DNA from: CACIAM-69d sp001698445
GTDB lineage: Bacteria > Cyanobacteriota > Cyanobacteriia > CACIAM-69d
DNA length: 64,000 nucleotides
Assembly (NCBI RefSeq): GCF_043235035.1
Contig: NZ_JAZAQF010000057.1
Span: 119,669 to 183,668 of the forward strand
Direction of reading: 5' to 3'
Shown here: piece after piece, positions 50,837 to 59,487 of the stretch
Numbering within the stretch: position 1 is the first letter of the stretch
Layout of the letters: every line of letters starts with the position of its first letter
The notes under the pieces: model-generated
What the model was told of the DNA's origin: nothing
What the model saw: only the letters and a program-made list of their open reading frames with translations
Databases searched by the model: none
Translations under genes and position numbers: made by a program

Positions 50837-52186
50837 ATGACTGCGATGCCCGAGCATCACGACCCCATGAAACCACAATTGACCTCGCAAGCCAGACAGC
50901 CGCGTCGTGCCTGGCCAGCCCTGATGGCCGTGGCGGCCTTAACCAGTTTGCTCGGAGCCTGTGCCGGACAGCCCAACGCATCCCCCGCCGGAGGCAGCCC
51001 GGAAGCCGCTGCGCCTACCGATGGGCTGAAGTTGGGGGCCCTGCTGCCCACCACAGGCGATTTACAGTCGATCGGGCAGCCCATGTCAGAGGTTTTGCCC
51101 CTGGCCGTCGAAACCATTAACGCCTGCGGGGGTGTGAACGGCAAACCCGTGAGCCTGGTGCTGGCCGATGACCAAACGGATCCGACCGTGGGCGTGGAAG
51201 GGATGACCAAGCTGGTGGAAGTGGACAAGGTGGCCGGGGTGGTTGGCTCCTTTGCCAGCAGTGTTTCCGGCGCTGCGGTGGATGTGGCCGTGCGCAACAA
51301 AGTGATGATGATTTCGCCCGGCAGCACCAGCCCCGTATTCACGGAACGGGCGAAAAAGGGCGAATTTCAAGGATTTTGGGCCCGAACGGCCCCGCCGGAC
51401 ACCTACCAGGCTGAAGCACTGGCCAAGCTGGCCTTTGAGCGGGGTCACAAGCGGGTTGCCACGATCGTGATTAATAACGATTACGGCGTGGGATTTGAGC
51501 AAAAATTCATCGCTGCGTTCAAAAAACTGGGCGGCACGGTGGTGAACGAAGCCAAACCCACCCGCTATGACCCCAAGGCGGCCACCTTTGAATCGGAAGT
51601 GAACGCGGCCTTCAGCCAAAAACCCGACGCGGTGGCGGCAATTCTTTATGTGGAAAGCGGGGCCCTGTTGTTGAAGGCAGCCTATGAGCAGGGCCTGAGC
51701 AAGGGGGTGCAAATCATGCTGACGGATGGCATGAAAACGGACGACCTGGCAAAACAGGTGGGGATGGGATCCGATGGGAAACCGATTGTGGCCGGGGCGA
51801 TCGGGACAGTGCCCGGAGCCGATGGTGAAAGCCTCACGGCCCTGGCAGAATTGGTGCAACGGAAACTGAACAAAGCCCCCGCCGCTTTCGTGCCCCAAAC
51901 CTGGGATGCGGTGATGTTGATGGCCTTGGCAGCCCAAGCGGCCGGCGAAAACACGGGCACAGGGATCCAAAGCAAGATTCGGGAAGTATCTAGCGGCGAC
52001 GGGGAAGCGGTTACCGATGTCTGCAAGGGGCTGGAGTTGCTGAAGGCGGGCAAGAAGATTAACTACCAGGGCGCAAGCGGCAACGTAGACATTGACGAGA
52101 ACGGCGATGTGGTGGGTAACTACGACGTTTGGAATGTGGAGAGTGACGGCAAGATTTCGATTAAGGGCAAGGTGAAGCTGCAATAG
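50837..52186 (+). CDS. Branched-chain/neutral amino-acid ABC transporter binding lipoprotein (NatB-like)
   Basis: The protein of about 449 residues has a signal peptide with lipobox (LTSLLGACAG), so the mature form is a lipoprotein. A type-1 periplasmic-binding fold follows (LKLGALLPTTGDLQSIGQPM, GGVNGKPVSLVLADDQTDP, then AGVVGSFASSVSGAA and VATIVINNDYGVGFEQKF). It resembles LivJ and cyanobacterial NatB, which bind branched-chain and other neutral amino acids. ATG codons at 50831 and 50837 are both possible; GAGGAG ends 9 bases before the second, which is chosen. No permease or ATPase genes follow, so it is an orphan component. Ligand unknown. Confidence 0.9.
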   Translation: MTAMPEHHDPMKPQLTSQARQPRRAWPALMAVAALTSLLGACAGQPNASPAGGSPEAAAPTDGLKLGALLPTTGDLQSIGQPMSEVLPLAVETINACGGVNGKPVSLVLADDQTDPTVGVEGMTKLVEVDKVAGVVGSFASSVSGAAVDVAVRNKVMMISPGSTSPVFTERAKKGEFQGFWARTAPPDTYQAEALAKLAFERGHKRVATIVINNDYGVGFEQKFIAAFKKLGGTVVNEAKPTRYDPKAATFESEVNAAFSQKPDAVAAILYVESGALLLKAAYEQGLSKGVQIMLTDGMKTDDLAKQVGMGSDGKPIVAGAIGTVPGADGESLTALAELVQRKLNKAPAAFVPQTWDAVMLMALAAQAAGENTGTGIQSKIREVSSGDGEAVTDVCKGLELLKAGKKINYQGASGNVDIDENGDVVGNYDVWNVESDGKISIKGKVKLQ

Positions 52187-52741
52187 GGGGCGATCAAATC
52201 CCGCCGCACCCAATTAAGCTTCATCAAACTTCATCATATTCGGCACTCAGTGCCACCGGGGCGATCGAGCAGGCTGCAATGGGCCAATCGATCGCCCTGT
52301 TTATTGCTCTTGCGTGCTTCCTGTCCCTGCTCCTTTCCAAACAGCACCCATTGATCCAGATTCAAATAGGAAAACTCAATCAAACAATTAAGTTTTTGTG
52401 TCAGTCTCTAATTGACCCAGGCGATCAATCCTCAAGCGCTCCATAGTATAGTCGTTAAGTCAGTACTAAAAAAGAGTAATCAGATTATCTGGTTACAGCA
52501 ACGCCCTATTTAATTTGAATGGGCTAAGTAGGCCCAAGCAGTTTCTCATCATCTTGGACATTTTCCAATTCTCTGCCCAGGCATTCTGTCAAAATATGAT
52601 CGAACTGTTCTGTCTAAGCAATCTGTACAACCTGCCTTGATCAATTTGTCCTAAGTCGCTTGTTTTAAGCCACTGGTCATTGCATTGGTTTTGTTTACAG
52701 AATCACTGATTCAAACAACCTTCACGATAGAGTAATGAGCC
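52187..52741. other. AT-rich region upstream of the Mrp antiporter operon
   Basis: 555 bases with no gene. It is notably AT-rich and should contain the operon promoter. TAGTATAGT near 52443 and TAGAGTAAT near 52730 are possible -10 elements, neither convincing. Confidence 0.45.
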
Positions 52742-53080
52742 ATGTTAGAAGGATTTATTTTTGCCACTATTTTATTAGGATTTTTCGGCATGATTTTAAA
52801 GAAAAATCTAGTCATGAAAATTGTTGCAATGGATGTAATGAGCACAGGTGTCATTGCCTATTATGTGCTCATAGCAGCGCGATCGGGTCTATTTACACCT
52901 ATTTTGCAATTTCCTTCTCGTGATGTGACCTATGCAGATCCAGTTCCCCAAGCGGTGATTTTGACGGCGATCGTGATTGGCTTTTCCATTCAAGCACTGA
53001 TGTTGGTAGGTGTAATGAAGTTAGCGCGGGATAACCCAACCTTGGAAACGGCTGAAATTGAAAAAAACAATCAGCAATAA
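52742..53080 (+). CDS. mrpC: Cation/proton antiporter subunit MrpC (NuoK-like)
   Basis: The 112-residue protein has three membrane segments (about 3-20, 29-46 and 73-96), the size and topology of MrpC/MnhC, which is homologous to complex I subunit NuoK. Motifs seen are GFFGMILKKNLVMKIVAMDVMSTG and the C-terminal PVPQAVILTAIVIGFSIQALML, which includes the PDP(V/L)PQALVLTAIVIG-type signature of the family as DPVPQAVILTAIVIG. It is the first gene of the antiporter set, but 371 bases separate it from mrpD, a long gap for this operon. The 15-residue charged tail is not conserved. The DNA is more AT-rich than most of the window. Confidence 0.92.
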   Translation: MLEGFIFATILLGFFGMILKKNLVMKIVAMDVMSTGVIAYYVLIAARSGLFTPILQFPSRDVTYADPVPQAVILTAIVIGFSIQALMLVGVMKLARDNPTLETAEIEKNNQQ

Positions 53081-53451
53081 GCAGTTCGTTGGTTTTTCAA
53101 TTTGCCATTAGCGAGGAATACAATCAGGTCAACCAGCAATTATTTTAGTTGATTCTGTTGAAACCAACTCTGATTGACTCGTTTGAATTAATCCTGGCTT
53201 CATCGCTCTTGGTTAAGTCGCTCATCGGTTCAGGTTTAAGCTCAAATTAATTTTGAGTTAAGTCTGAATTCACCTCTTGATTAACTGCCCCGTTGATCAT
53301 TCATTACTCCATAGATGCTGACTGAGTTGAGCGGTGTTGCACACCCAAATTTCGTCAATTTTCAGCATCTCAAGTAGCCCCAAGATGGCTCAAATTGCGC
53401 GATCGCACAATGAGCTAGTCGCCCCTAGGTCGAGTCGCTAATAGCCCATTG
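53081..53451. other. Gap inside the Mrp operon
   Basis: About 371 bases between mrpC and mrpD without a gene. The inverted repeat CTCAAAT/ATTTTGAG near 53240-53257 is the main feature. A second promoter for mrpD onward may lie here. Confidence 0.45.
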
Positions 53452-55110
53452 ATGGCTCATTCACCACCCCCAGAAGCCACCATGCTTGCATCTTCTATCT
53501 TGGAACCGTTAACCGTTGGTTGGGTTGTTTTTTCCCTCATTTTGGGGTTTGTGATTGCCCTGCTGCCCAAGCTCGATCGAGTCTTGTCCCTGCTGGTCGC
53601 CGTCACCTCAGCGGTTTATGCCGGGCTACTGTTAACCGCCAATGCTCCCTTACCGCTGACCCTCTTGGATCGGTTTGGGGTGACTTTGGTTGCCGATTCT
53701 CTGGCGGCTTTTTTCATTTTGACCAATGCGATCGTCACCCTCGCAGTCTTGTGCTATTCCTGGCAAAGCCCCAAAAAAGCTTTTTTCTACAGCCAATTGT
53801 TAATGCTTCACGGCAGTCTTAATGCGGCATTTATTTGTGCTGATTTAGTCAGCATTTATATTGCCCTGGAGGTTAGCGGCATTGCGGCTTTTTTGCTAAT
53901 TGCCTATCCCCGCAGCGATCGCTCCATTTGGGTCGCCCTGCGCTATCTCTTCATTAGCAATGCTGCCATGTTGTTTTACCTGGTGGGGGCAGTTTCCGTT
54001 TATCAACATCAACATTCCTTTGCCCTAGCAGGTCTTGCCAAGGCTCCACCGGAGGCGATCGCCCTCATCTTTTTGGGACTGCTGGTGAAAGGGGGGGTTT
54101 TTATCTCCGGCTTGTGGCTACCGCTCACCCACTCAGAATCAGAAACCTCCGTTTCAGCCCTGCTTTCGGGAATTGCCATTAAAGCCAGTATTTTGCCTTT
54201 ATTACGCTGCGCTTTCGTATCTGATGATTTGGATTTAATTGTCCGAATTTTTGGGGTCGCAACAGCCCTTTTAGGGGTTAGTTACGCCATGTTTGAGAAG
54301 GACACCAAGCGAATGTTGGCTTTTCACACCATTTCGCAGTTGGGGTTTGTTTTGGCCGCGCCCTTGGTCGGTGGATTTTATGCCCTCACCCATGGTTTGG
54401 TGAAGTCCTGTTTGTTTTTATTGGCGGGTTCTTTGCCCAGCCGCAACTTCAAGATTCTAAAGAGCCAAACGATCGATCGCACCCTTTGGGTTGGGTTGCT
54501 GCTGGCTAGTTTGTCAATTTCTGGATTGCCCCTTTTGGCTGGTTTTGCGGCCAAGGCCTTAACCCTGAAAGAACTGCAACCTTGGCAAACCATGCTGATG
54601 AACGCAGCCGCGATCGGGACAGCCATTTCTTTTGCGAAATTCATCTTCCTCAAACCCAATGGATTCCCATCCCTTGACAAAGCCGTCAGCGGTGACCAAG
54701 GAGCAGGTCAAATCACTGCCCATGCTCTACCGAAACCCGAAGTGGCCGTCATGGCTAGCTCAACGTTAGCCACATCAAATTTGGCTACTCAAAACCTCAA
54801 TTTTTCTGGCACGAGTGCCGCTAATTTAGAACTCAAAGCAGCCGCCACAGCTCCCAAGTCTGGGCTTTGGATTGCTGTGAGTTTGCTACTAGGAAGTTTA
54901 GTGCTCGCCAATGGTTTTTATGGAGCGGCTTATACGGTGGATAGTGCCAGCAAGGCCGGTTTAACCATTGCCGCAGGCTGGCTAATCTATTGGGTTGTGA
55001 TTCGTCAAAGCACTGTGAAATTACCTCAGGTGGCCGAAGAATTTGATCACCTGGTGGGGGCTATGAGTTTAACGTCCGTTGTGCTGTTTTGGATGGCATT
55101 GTCATGGTAA
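53452..55110 (+). CDS. mrpD: Cation/proton antiporter subunit MrpD (NuoM/N-like)
   Basis: The protein of about 552 residues is an ND-type proton-translocating membrane subunit with roughly 13 helices. It has the family's conserved ALEVSGIAAFLLIAYPRSD block (Glu of helix 5, near residue 138), GLLVKGGVFISGLWLPLTHSE (Lys of helix 7), DTKRMLAFHTISQLGF and GLVKSCLFLLAGSL. MrpD-type subunits carry one half-channel for H+ or Na+. A hydrophilic insertion of about 60 residues (about 405-468, rich in A, S, T, L and N) sits between late helices and is unusual for the family. The stop overlaps the mrpE start by 7 bases. Confidence 0.9.
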   Translation: MAHSPPPEATMLASSILEPLTVGWVVFSLILGFVIALLPKLDRVLSLLVAVTSAVYAGLLLTANAPLPLTLLDRFGVTLVADSLAAFFILTNAIVTLAVLCYSWQSPKKAFFYSQLLMLHGSLNAAFICADLVSIYIALEVSGIAAFLLIAYPRSDRSIWVALRYLFISNAAMLFYLVGAVSVYQHQHSFALAGLAKAPPEAIALIFLGLLVKGGVFISGLWLPLTHSESETSVSALLSGIAIKASILPLLRCAFVSDDLDLIVRIFGVATALLGVSYAMFEKDTKRMLAFHTISQLGFVLAAPLVGGFYALTHGLVKSCLFLLAGSLPSRNFKILKSQTIDRTLWVGLLLASLSISGLPLLAGFAAKALTLKELQPWQTMLMNAAAIGTAISFAKFIFLKPNGFPSLDKAVSGDQGAGQITAHALPKPEVAVMASSTLATSNLATQNLNFSGTSAANLELKAAATAPKSGLWIAVSLLLGSLVLANGFYGAAYTVDSASKAGLTIAAGWLIYWVVIRQSTVKLPQVAEEFDHLVGAMSLTSVVLFWMALSW

Positions 55111-55490
55111 AAATCGGCCGGCTCGCAATTATTTTATTTCGCCTTCTGATTTGGTTGTTACTCACAGCCGATGGCAGTGGAGTTAATCTCGCGATCGGGA
55201 TTGTGGTTGCTGTGCTTTTACCGCGTCAATCCTTTGCACCCGATCGCCTCAAAGATTGGCTCACCGTTTTCTGGAAGATTGTGACCGCCATTCCCATGGC
55301 CTATATCGAATCCATTGAAATCATGTTTCGTCCCCATCGTCGAGAAAGCATTATTTGGGAACAGGTTCCTCAGCGGCGATCGACCCAGCTAATTTTTTTG
55401 GACATCTTTCTCATTACTTTCACCCCCAAAACCATCGTTTGCCGATATGACAAAGAAACCGGCTATGCCGTTCACAAAATTGATCCCTAG
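55104..55490 (+). CDS. mrpE: Cation/proton antiporter subunit MrpE
   Basis: The 128-residue product from the ATG at 55104 has two N-terminal membrane segments. The MnhE signature follows, with VFWKIVTAIPMAYIESIEIMFRPH and IFLDIFLITFTPKTIVCRYDKE, the last corresponding to the ITLTPGT-type motif of the family. MrpE is an essential membrane subunit of Mrp antiporters without its own channel. It overlaps mrpD by 7 bases, indicating translational coupling. Shorter than typical MrpE (about 160 residues), mainly at the C-terminus. Confidence 0.88.
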   Translation: MVKIGRLAIILFRLLIWLLLTADGSGVNLAIGIVVAVLLPRQSFAPDRLKDWLTVFWKIVTAIPMAYIESIEIMFRPHRRESIIWEQVPQRRSTQLIFLDIFLITFTPKTIVCRYDKETGYAVHKIDP

Positions 55491-55493
55491 GTT

Positions 55494-55802
55494 TTGATTG
55501 CTTCGCCGCAACTGCTCAACTTCCTGACTCAGGTTGCCCAATTCACCATGACCAATGCCATTTTGATTGCTGCCATTTTGGCTTTGTTAATTCCAATTTA
55601 TAAAGCCTGCACAGAGGAAGATGTTTGGCAAAAGATGTTGGCCCTATCGAGTGTTTCCAGCAAGGTTTCAATTGCCATTTTGCTGGTTTCGGTGCAGCGA
55701 GATGATTGGTCGATCGGGGTCGTAGCCGTGATTGTTTTGAGCGTGGGAAATGCTGGGTTAATGCTGCTGGCTAACGTTTTGAAACGAATGGGAGAAGCTT
55801 AA
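55494..55802 (+). CDS. mrpF: Cation/proton antiporter subunit MrpF
   Basis: The frame of 102 residues starts with TTG, 3 bases after the mrpE stop; the first ATG is at 55548 and would give 84 residues, closer to the usual MrpF length. Three membrane segments are visible (ILIAAILALLIPIYKA, VSIAILLVSV and SIGVVAVIVLSVGNAGLMLL). MrpF is a small helper subunit of the antiporter membrane complex. Context between mrpE and mrpG supports the call more than the sequence does, because the family is poorly conserved. The gap to mrpG is 2 bases. Confidence 0.78.
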   Translation: MIASPQLLNFLTQVAQFTMTNAILIAAILALLIPIYKACTEEDVWQKMLALSSVSSKVSIAILLVSVQRDDWSIGVVAVIVLSVGNAGLMLLANVLKRMGEA

Positions 55803-55804
55803 CC

Positions 55805-56101
55805 ATGACCTGGACAGAAATTCCTTTAGTGGATGGCATCAGCAATCTTTGTTTAGTGGGTGGGATGGTGTTTTGGTTTTGGGGCACAACCCAATTACTC
55901 ACCCGCCGATCGGTACTTTTTAAACTGCACGGCTTATCTGTGTCGGACACCTTGGGGTCTTTGGCGATCGTGTTTGGGTTGTTATTAAAGATTCCCAATG
56001 AGTGGCCATTGCTCATTTTAGCCATGATTTGCTTGGCCGTTTGGAACACCATGTTGGGATATGTTTTGGCCTACTGCTCCACCAGCGGAGACCGACTATG
56101 A
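55805..56101 (+). CDS. mrpG: Cation/proton antiporter subunit MrpG
   Basis: The 98-residue protein has three membrane segments (about 15-31, 45-62 and 67-85) and the MnhG pattern, with LVGGMVFWFWGTTQLL and HGLSVSDTLGSLAIVFGLLL (the family's HAASKADTLG-type motif). It follows mrpF after 2 bases and ends in a 4-base overlap with the next gene. MrpG is an obligatory small subunit of the complex. Confidence 0.88.
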   Translation: MTWTEIPLVDGISNLCLVGGMVFWFWGTTQLLTRRSVLFKLHGLSVSDTLGSLAIVFGLLLKIPNEWPLLILAMICLAVWNTMLGYVLAYCSTSGDRL

Positions 56102-56829
56102 ATGAGTTGAACTGGGTTAATGATCTGCCGATTTATGTGATCACTGCGCTGTTGCCGCTCTCGGCGGCCATGGTGATTTTTCAATCGAATCCTTACCATG
56201 CATTGGTGATTCGCGGCATTTTGGGCGCTTTGGCGGCGGCTGTTTATGCGATTTTGGGTGCTGCTGATGTGTCTTTAACGGAAGCACTCATGGGCACATT
56301 ATTAGCAATTACGCTGTACGCAATTGCCGTGCGATCGTCCTTGGTTTTGCAGTTGGGATATCTAGAAGATTCAACCATCGTTACCCCGCCTCATCTACTA
56401 CATTTAGACCCGAAAACCCACGCACCTGACTTAACCCAAGAGTCTGCCAATGGGGAATTAGATTCCACGGTGGTGGAATGTTTAGCAAATACATTCAAGC
56501 CCTTTTACCTCCGCATTGAACTGGTTCCCTATCCCAGCCTTACGGCACTCCAGCGAGCCTTGGGCGATCGGGAAGTTCATGCCATCTATGCGCCCACATT
56601 CAGTCTTTTAAGTGCCCCTGAAGACTCAACAGCGCCTCAGCCCCATTCCGGAAAGCCACAACTCATCACCCGCGTTCAACGGCTCTACGAAATTATGCGG
56701 GAGAAGCCCCTGTCAGACTTGGCAACTATTACTTATCAGTCAGCGCGTCAGTCAGCCAATTTATTAGCCAATTTATCAACTGATTCGTCAGCCAACGTCA
56801 CCCTTACCCAGGAGCGCAAACCCTCATGA
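56098..56829 (+). CDS. DUF4040/MbhD-like subunit, C-terminal part of MrpA
   Basis: The 243-residue protein has three membrane helices in the first 95 residues, with the block GILGALAAAVYAILGAADVSLTEALMGTLLAITLYAIAVRSS. In MbhD and in the MrpA C-terminal region this block carries the conserved AxDVAxTEAxVG motif (here AADVSLTEALMG). The remaining 150 residues are hydrophilic and unrelated to MrpA; they may form a cytosolic regulatory or assembly domain. The large ND5-like N-terminal module of MrpA is absent from this operon. It overlaps both neighbours by 4 bases. Confidence 0.85.
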   Translation: MNELNWVNDLPIYVITALLPLSAAMVIFQSNPYHALVIRGILGALAAAVYAILGAADVSLTEALMGTLLAITLYAIAVRSSLVLQLGYLEDSTIVTPPHLLHLDPKTHAPDLTQESANGELDSTVVECLANTFKPFYLRIELVPYPSLTALQRALGDREVHAIYAPTFSLLSAPEDSTAPQPHSGKPQLITRVQRLYEIMREKPLSDLATITYQSARQSANLLANLSTDSSANVTLTQERKPS

Positions 56830-57491
56830 TCAAGTGGATTTATGTACTGGCAGGCTTAGCGCTCTATTGCAAAATGGTGCTGTTTCCCAACTATGCACCA
56901 GATGTGATTGGGGCTGAAATTGTACAAGCAGTGGTGACCGATAGCGGGGTTCCGAATGCTGTTTCGGGGATCATTTTTCGCAATCGATTATACGACACCA
57001 TTTTTGAGGTGGTGGTTTTTACAATTGCAATCATGGGATCGCAATTTTTATTGGCCAATGAAAATCCATCATGCTCAATTCAACGCTTGGTGGATCAACC
57101 CTCGATCGTGCTGGCACGGTTAGGAGCCACAATCGCCGCCCTGGTCGCGATCGAGCTAGGAATTCGCGGTCACCTCAGCCCCGGTGGTGGTTTTGCAGCG
57201 GGCGTGGCGGGGGGCACTGCGATCGGCCTAGTGACCATTACCGCTTCACCGGACTGGATGCAAAATCTTTATCAACGCTGGCGAGCCGCCACTTGGGAAA
57301 AAATTTCCGTGCTCGTTTTCATCGCCTTGGCTGTCATCACCTTAATTGGGTACGAATTGCCCCACGGAGAGTTAGGAACCCTCGCCAGCGGCGGCCTATT
57401 GCCAATCTTGAACTTGTTGGTGGCGGTGAAGGTGGCCTTGGGATCTTGGGCAGCATTGTTGGTTTTTATACGCTACCGTGGACTGTTTTAG
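56826..57491 (+). CDS. mrpB: Cation/proton antiporter subunit MrpB
   Basis: The 221-residue membrane protein combines an N-terminal MbhE-like part (about 1-75; PDVIGAEIVQAVVTDSGVPNAVSGIIFRNRLYDTIFEV) with the MnhB domain (about 92-220). The latter has IELGIRGHLSPGGGFAAGVAGGTAIGL, the GHxxPGGGFxxG hallmark. Five or six helices are predicted. In Mrp complexes this subunit lies next to the MrpA C-terminus. It closes the operon and is followed by an intrinsic terminator at 57818. Confidence 0.92.
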   Translation: MIKWIYVLAGLALYCKMVLFPNYAPDVIGAEIVQAVVTDSGVPNAVSGIIFRNRLYDTIFEVVVFTIAIMGSQFLLANENPSCSIQRLVDQPSIVLARLGATIAALVAIELGIRGHLSPGGGFAAGVAGGTAIGLVTITASPDWMQNLYQRWRAATWEKISVLVFIALAVITLIGYELPHGELGTLASGGLLPILNLLVAVKVALGSWAALLVFIRYRGLF

Positions 57492-57954
57492 GTTTGGCTT
57501 CTACAGTTGAGTGATCTGACTGATCGTTTTCTGGGATGCTGCTGGCCGCCCCGATCGCCCTTGGGAAGGGATGCTTAGACATCATCCGTAAAACGAATTG
57601 TTGACCGTGATTCTTCAGGGGAATTTCAATCACACGCCGTGAAGCAATGTTCAATCACGCTTTGTGAAGAAATAGATCCCATAACACTGAAGAATTGCTG
57701 AAGTTCCCCTTCAGGATCCAAAATCAGACTGAGGATGGGAACGCAATTCTCCAAGTCTTTGCCCTTGCCTCATTGAAATCTTAATTGGGCAAGACTAACT
57801 GCAAAGCAAGCGACCTCAACCGATCCTTCTGGATCGGTTTTGACCGCAATGGGGAAAATTCAGTCTTGATTTCCAAGGGGCGGCTCGGGCCATTGCCCAA
57901 TGCTAAAACCATTGAAAATCAGATCATTTGAAATCGTCGTGGTGATCTAGCCAT
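57492..57954. other. Intergenic region mrpB - egtB
   Basis: 463 bases. A 25-bp imperfect duplication (TTCAATCAC...GTGAAG) lies at about 57627-57675, and the operon terminator lies at 57818-57842. No gene. Confidence 0.5.
57818..57842 (+). terminator. Intrinsic terminator of the Mrp operon
   Basis: AACCGATCC-TTCT-GGATCGGTT is a perfect 9-bp stem with a four-base loop, running into TTTTGACC. Confidence 0.8.
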
Positions 57955-59487
57955 ATGACTGTTACAACCAATCCGACTGACATTCGGATGAATTCGGCCC
58001 CAACTGTGCCACGGTTAGACCGTTGTTGTTCGCAAGAACTGCTGCATTATTTTCAGGATGCCTGGGCTTTAGAAGATAAACTGCTAAGCAGTTTGGCAGA
58101 GCCAGCAACCTTTTATTTACGACCAGATTCCCTACGCAACCCGCTGATTTTCTACCTAGGACATTCAGCGGTTTTTTATGTCAATAAATTAGTGCGGGTA
58201 GGCCTGTGGCCGCAACGGCTGAACCCAAACTATGAGCAGTTGTTTGAGATTGGGGTTGATCCTAACACTTCCGCTGAATTAGATGCCGTCATTAACGGAA
58301 TTCAATGGCCAGAAGTGGGGGCTGTTTGGGATTATCGAGATCGGGTTAAGTGCACGATCGAGCAAATAATTCAGACTGCTGATTTTGAGTTACCCATTCA
58401 CCCCAAACATCCCCTTTGGGCCCTGTTGATGGCGATCGAGCATCAGCGGATTCACATTGAAACCTCTTCGATGTTGTTGCGCCAATTATCACTCGATCAG
58501 CTGCGATGTCCGGCCGATTGGTCGATCGCCCCAACGGATTTGCCCGCACCAGAAAACTTCATGCGCCTAATTCCCGGCGGCACAATCACCCTCGGAAAAT
58601 CCCCAACCGATCAAACCTATGGGTGGGATAGTGAATATGGTCAACGCCAAGTGGAAGTGCCCAGCTTTTGGGCGAGCCAATTCCTAATCACCAACCAAGA
58701 GTATCAAGAATTCGTGGCAGCCGGTGGCTACCAAAACGCAGCCTACTGGTCGGTCGAGGGTTGGCAATGGCGCGAAGCTCATCAGGTTTCTCACCCCAGG
58801 TTTTGGATTCCGCAAGGCGATCACTACCGGTATCGATCGACCTTTTTTGAATGTGATTTACCCCTCGCCTGGCCGGCAGAAGTGAATTATTACGAGGCGA
58901 TCGCCTTCTGTCGCTGGAAGGGTAAAGGAGCACGATTGCTCAGCGAGGCAGAATGGAATCGTGCATTACAGTGGTCAGCCACAGAAGCGAAAACCACCAC
59001 CCAAAGTCATGATTTCCGACCTTGGAATCAGCAGGCAGATCCCCATTTCAACCGCCCTTTAGTTAAAGGTTTCGATCAGGATTTTGATCAAGACCTCGAT
59101 CAAACTTTTGGGCAAGATTTTGGGCAGGCTTTCGGGCAAGACTCAGACCCAATTGCTGAATTGCCTCCCAATTTACACTGGCAATGGATCTCACCCCGAG
59201 CGGTCAATTCAAACAGGGCGATCGTCCAAGGGCTTGCGGATTTGCGCGGCAATGTTTGGGAATGGATTGCTGATGCTTTTAATCCATTACCCGGCTTTGA
59301 ACCTCATCCTCTTTATGAAGATCAGTCAGCTCCTTTCTTTGATGAAGATCACCGCATGATGCTGGGTGGTTCTTGGGCTACTAATGGCTCCATGGCCCTG
59401 CCATCCTATCGCAATTGGTTCCGACCTCATTTTTATCAACATGTGGGCTTTCGGATTGCCCAAGGGACAAGTGATTTATGCAACTAG
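57955..59487 (+). CDS. egtB: Ergothioneine synthesis sulfoxide synthase EgtB (OvoA-like type)
   Basis: EgtB joins hergynine (trimethylhistidine) to a thiol and forms the sulfoxide on the way to ergothioneine, using a non-heme iron. The 510-residue protein has an N-terminal DinB-like domain with iron ligands His70 (FYLGHSAVFYVNKL) and His163/His167 (HX3HXE in EHQRIHIET). A formylglycine-synthase-like domain follows (about 200-505; GGTITLGK, GGSWATNG, RNWFRPHFYQHVGFRIA). The N-terminal wording resembles ovothiol synthase OvoA, fitting reports that cyanobacterial EgtB arose from OvoA. An unusual FDQD/FGQD repeat insertion occupies residues 373-398. It overlaps egtD. Confidence 0.87.
   Translation: MTVTTNPTDIRMNSAPTVPRLDRCCSQELLHYFQDAWALEDKLLSSLAEPATFYLRPDSLRNPLIFYLGHSAVFYVNKLVRVGLWPQRLNPNYEQLFEIGVDPNTSAELDAVINGIQWPEVGAVWDYRDRVKCTIEQIIQTADFELPIHPKHPLWALLMAIEHQRIHIETSSMLLRQLSLDQLRCPADWSIAPTDLPAPENFMRLIPGGTITLGKSPTDQTYGWDSEYGQRQVEVPSFWASQFLITNQEYQEFVAAGGYQNAAYWSVEGWQWREAHQVSHPRFWIPQGDHYRYRSTFFECDLPLAWPAEVNYYEAIAFCRWKGKGARLLSEAEWNRALQWSATEAKTTTQSHDFRPWNQQADPHFNRPLVKGFDQDFDQDLDQTFGQDFGQAFGQDSDPIAELPPNLHWQWISPRAVNSNRAIVQGLADLRGNVWEWIADAFNPLPGFEPHPLYEDQSAPFFDEDHRMMLGGSWATNGSMALPSYRNWFRPHFYQHVGFRIAQGTSDLCN
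59071..59148 (+). repeat. In-frame 12-bp repeats in egtB
   Basis: About six units encode FDQD, FDQD, LDQT, FGQD, FGQA and FGQD, inside the catalytic FGE-like domain. Confidence 0.8.
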
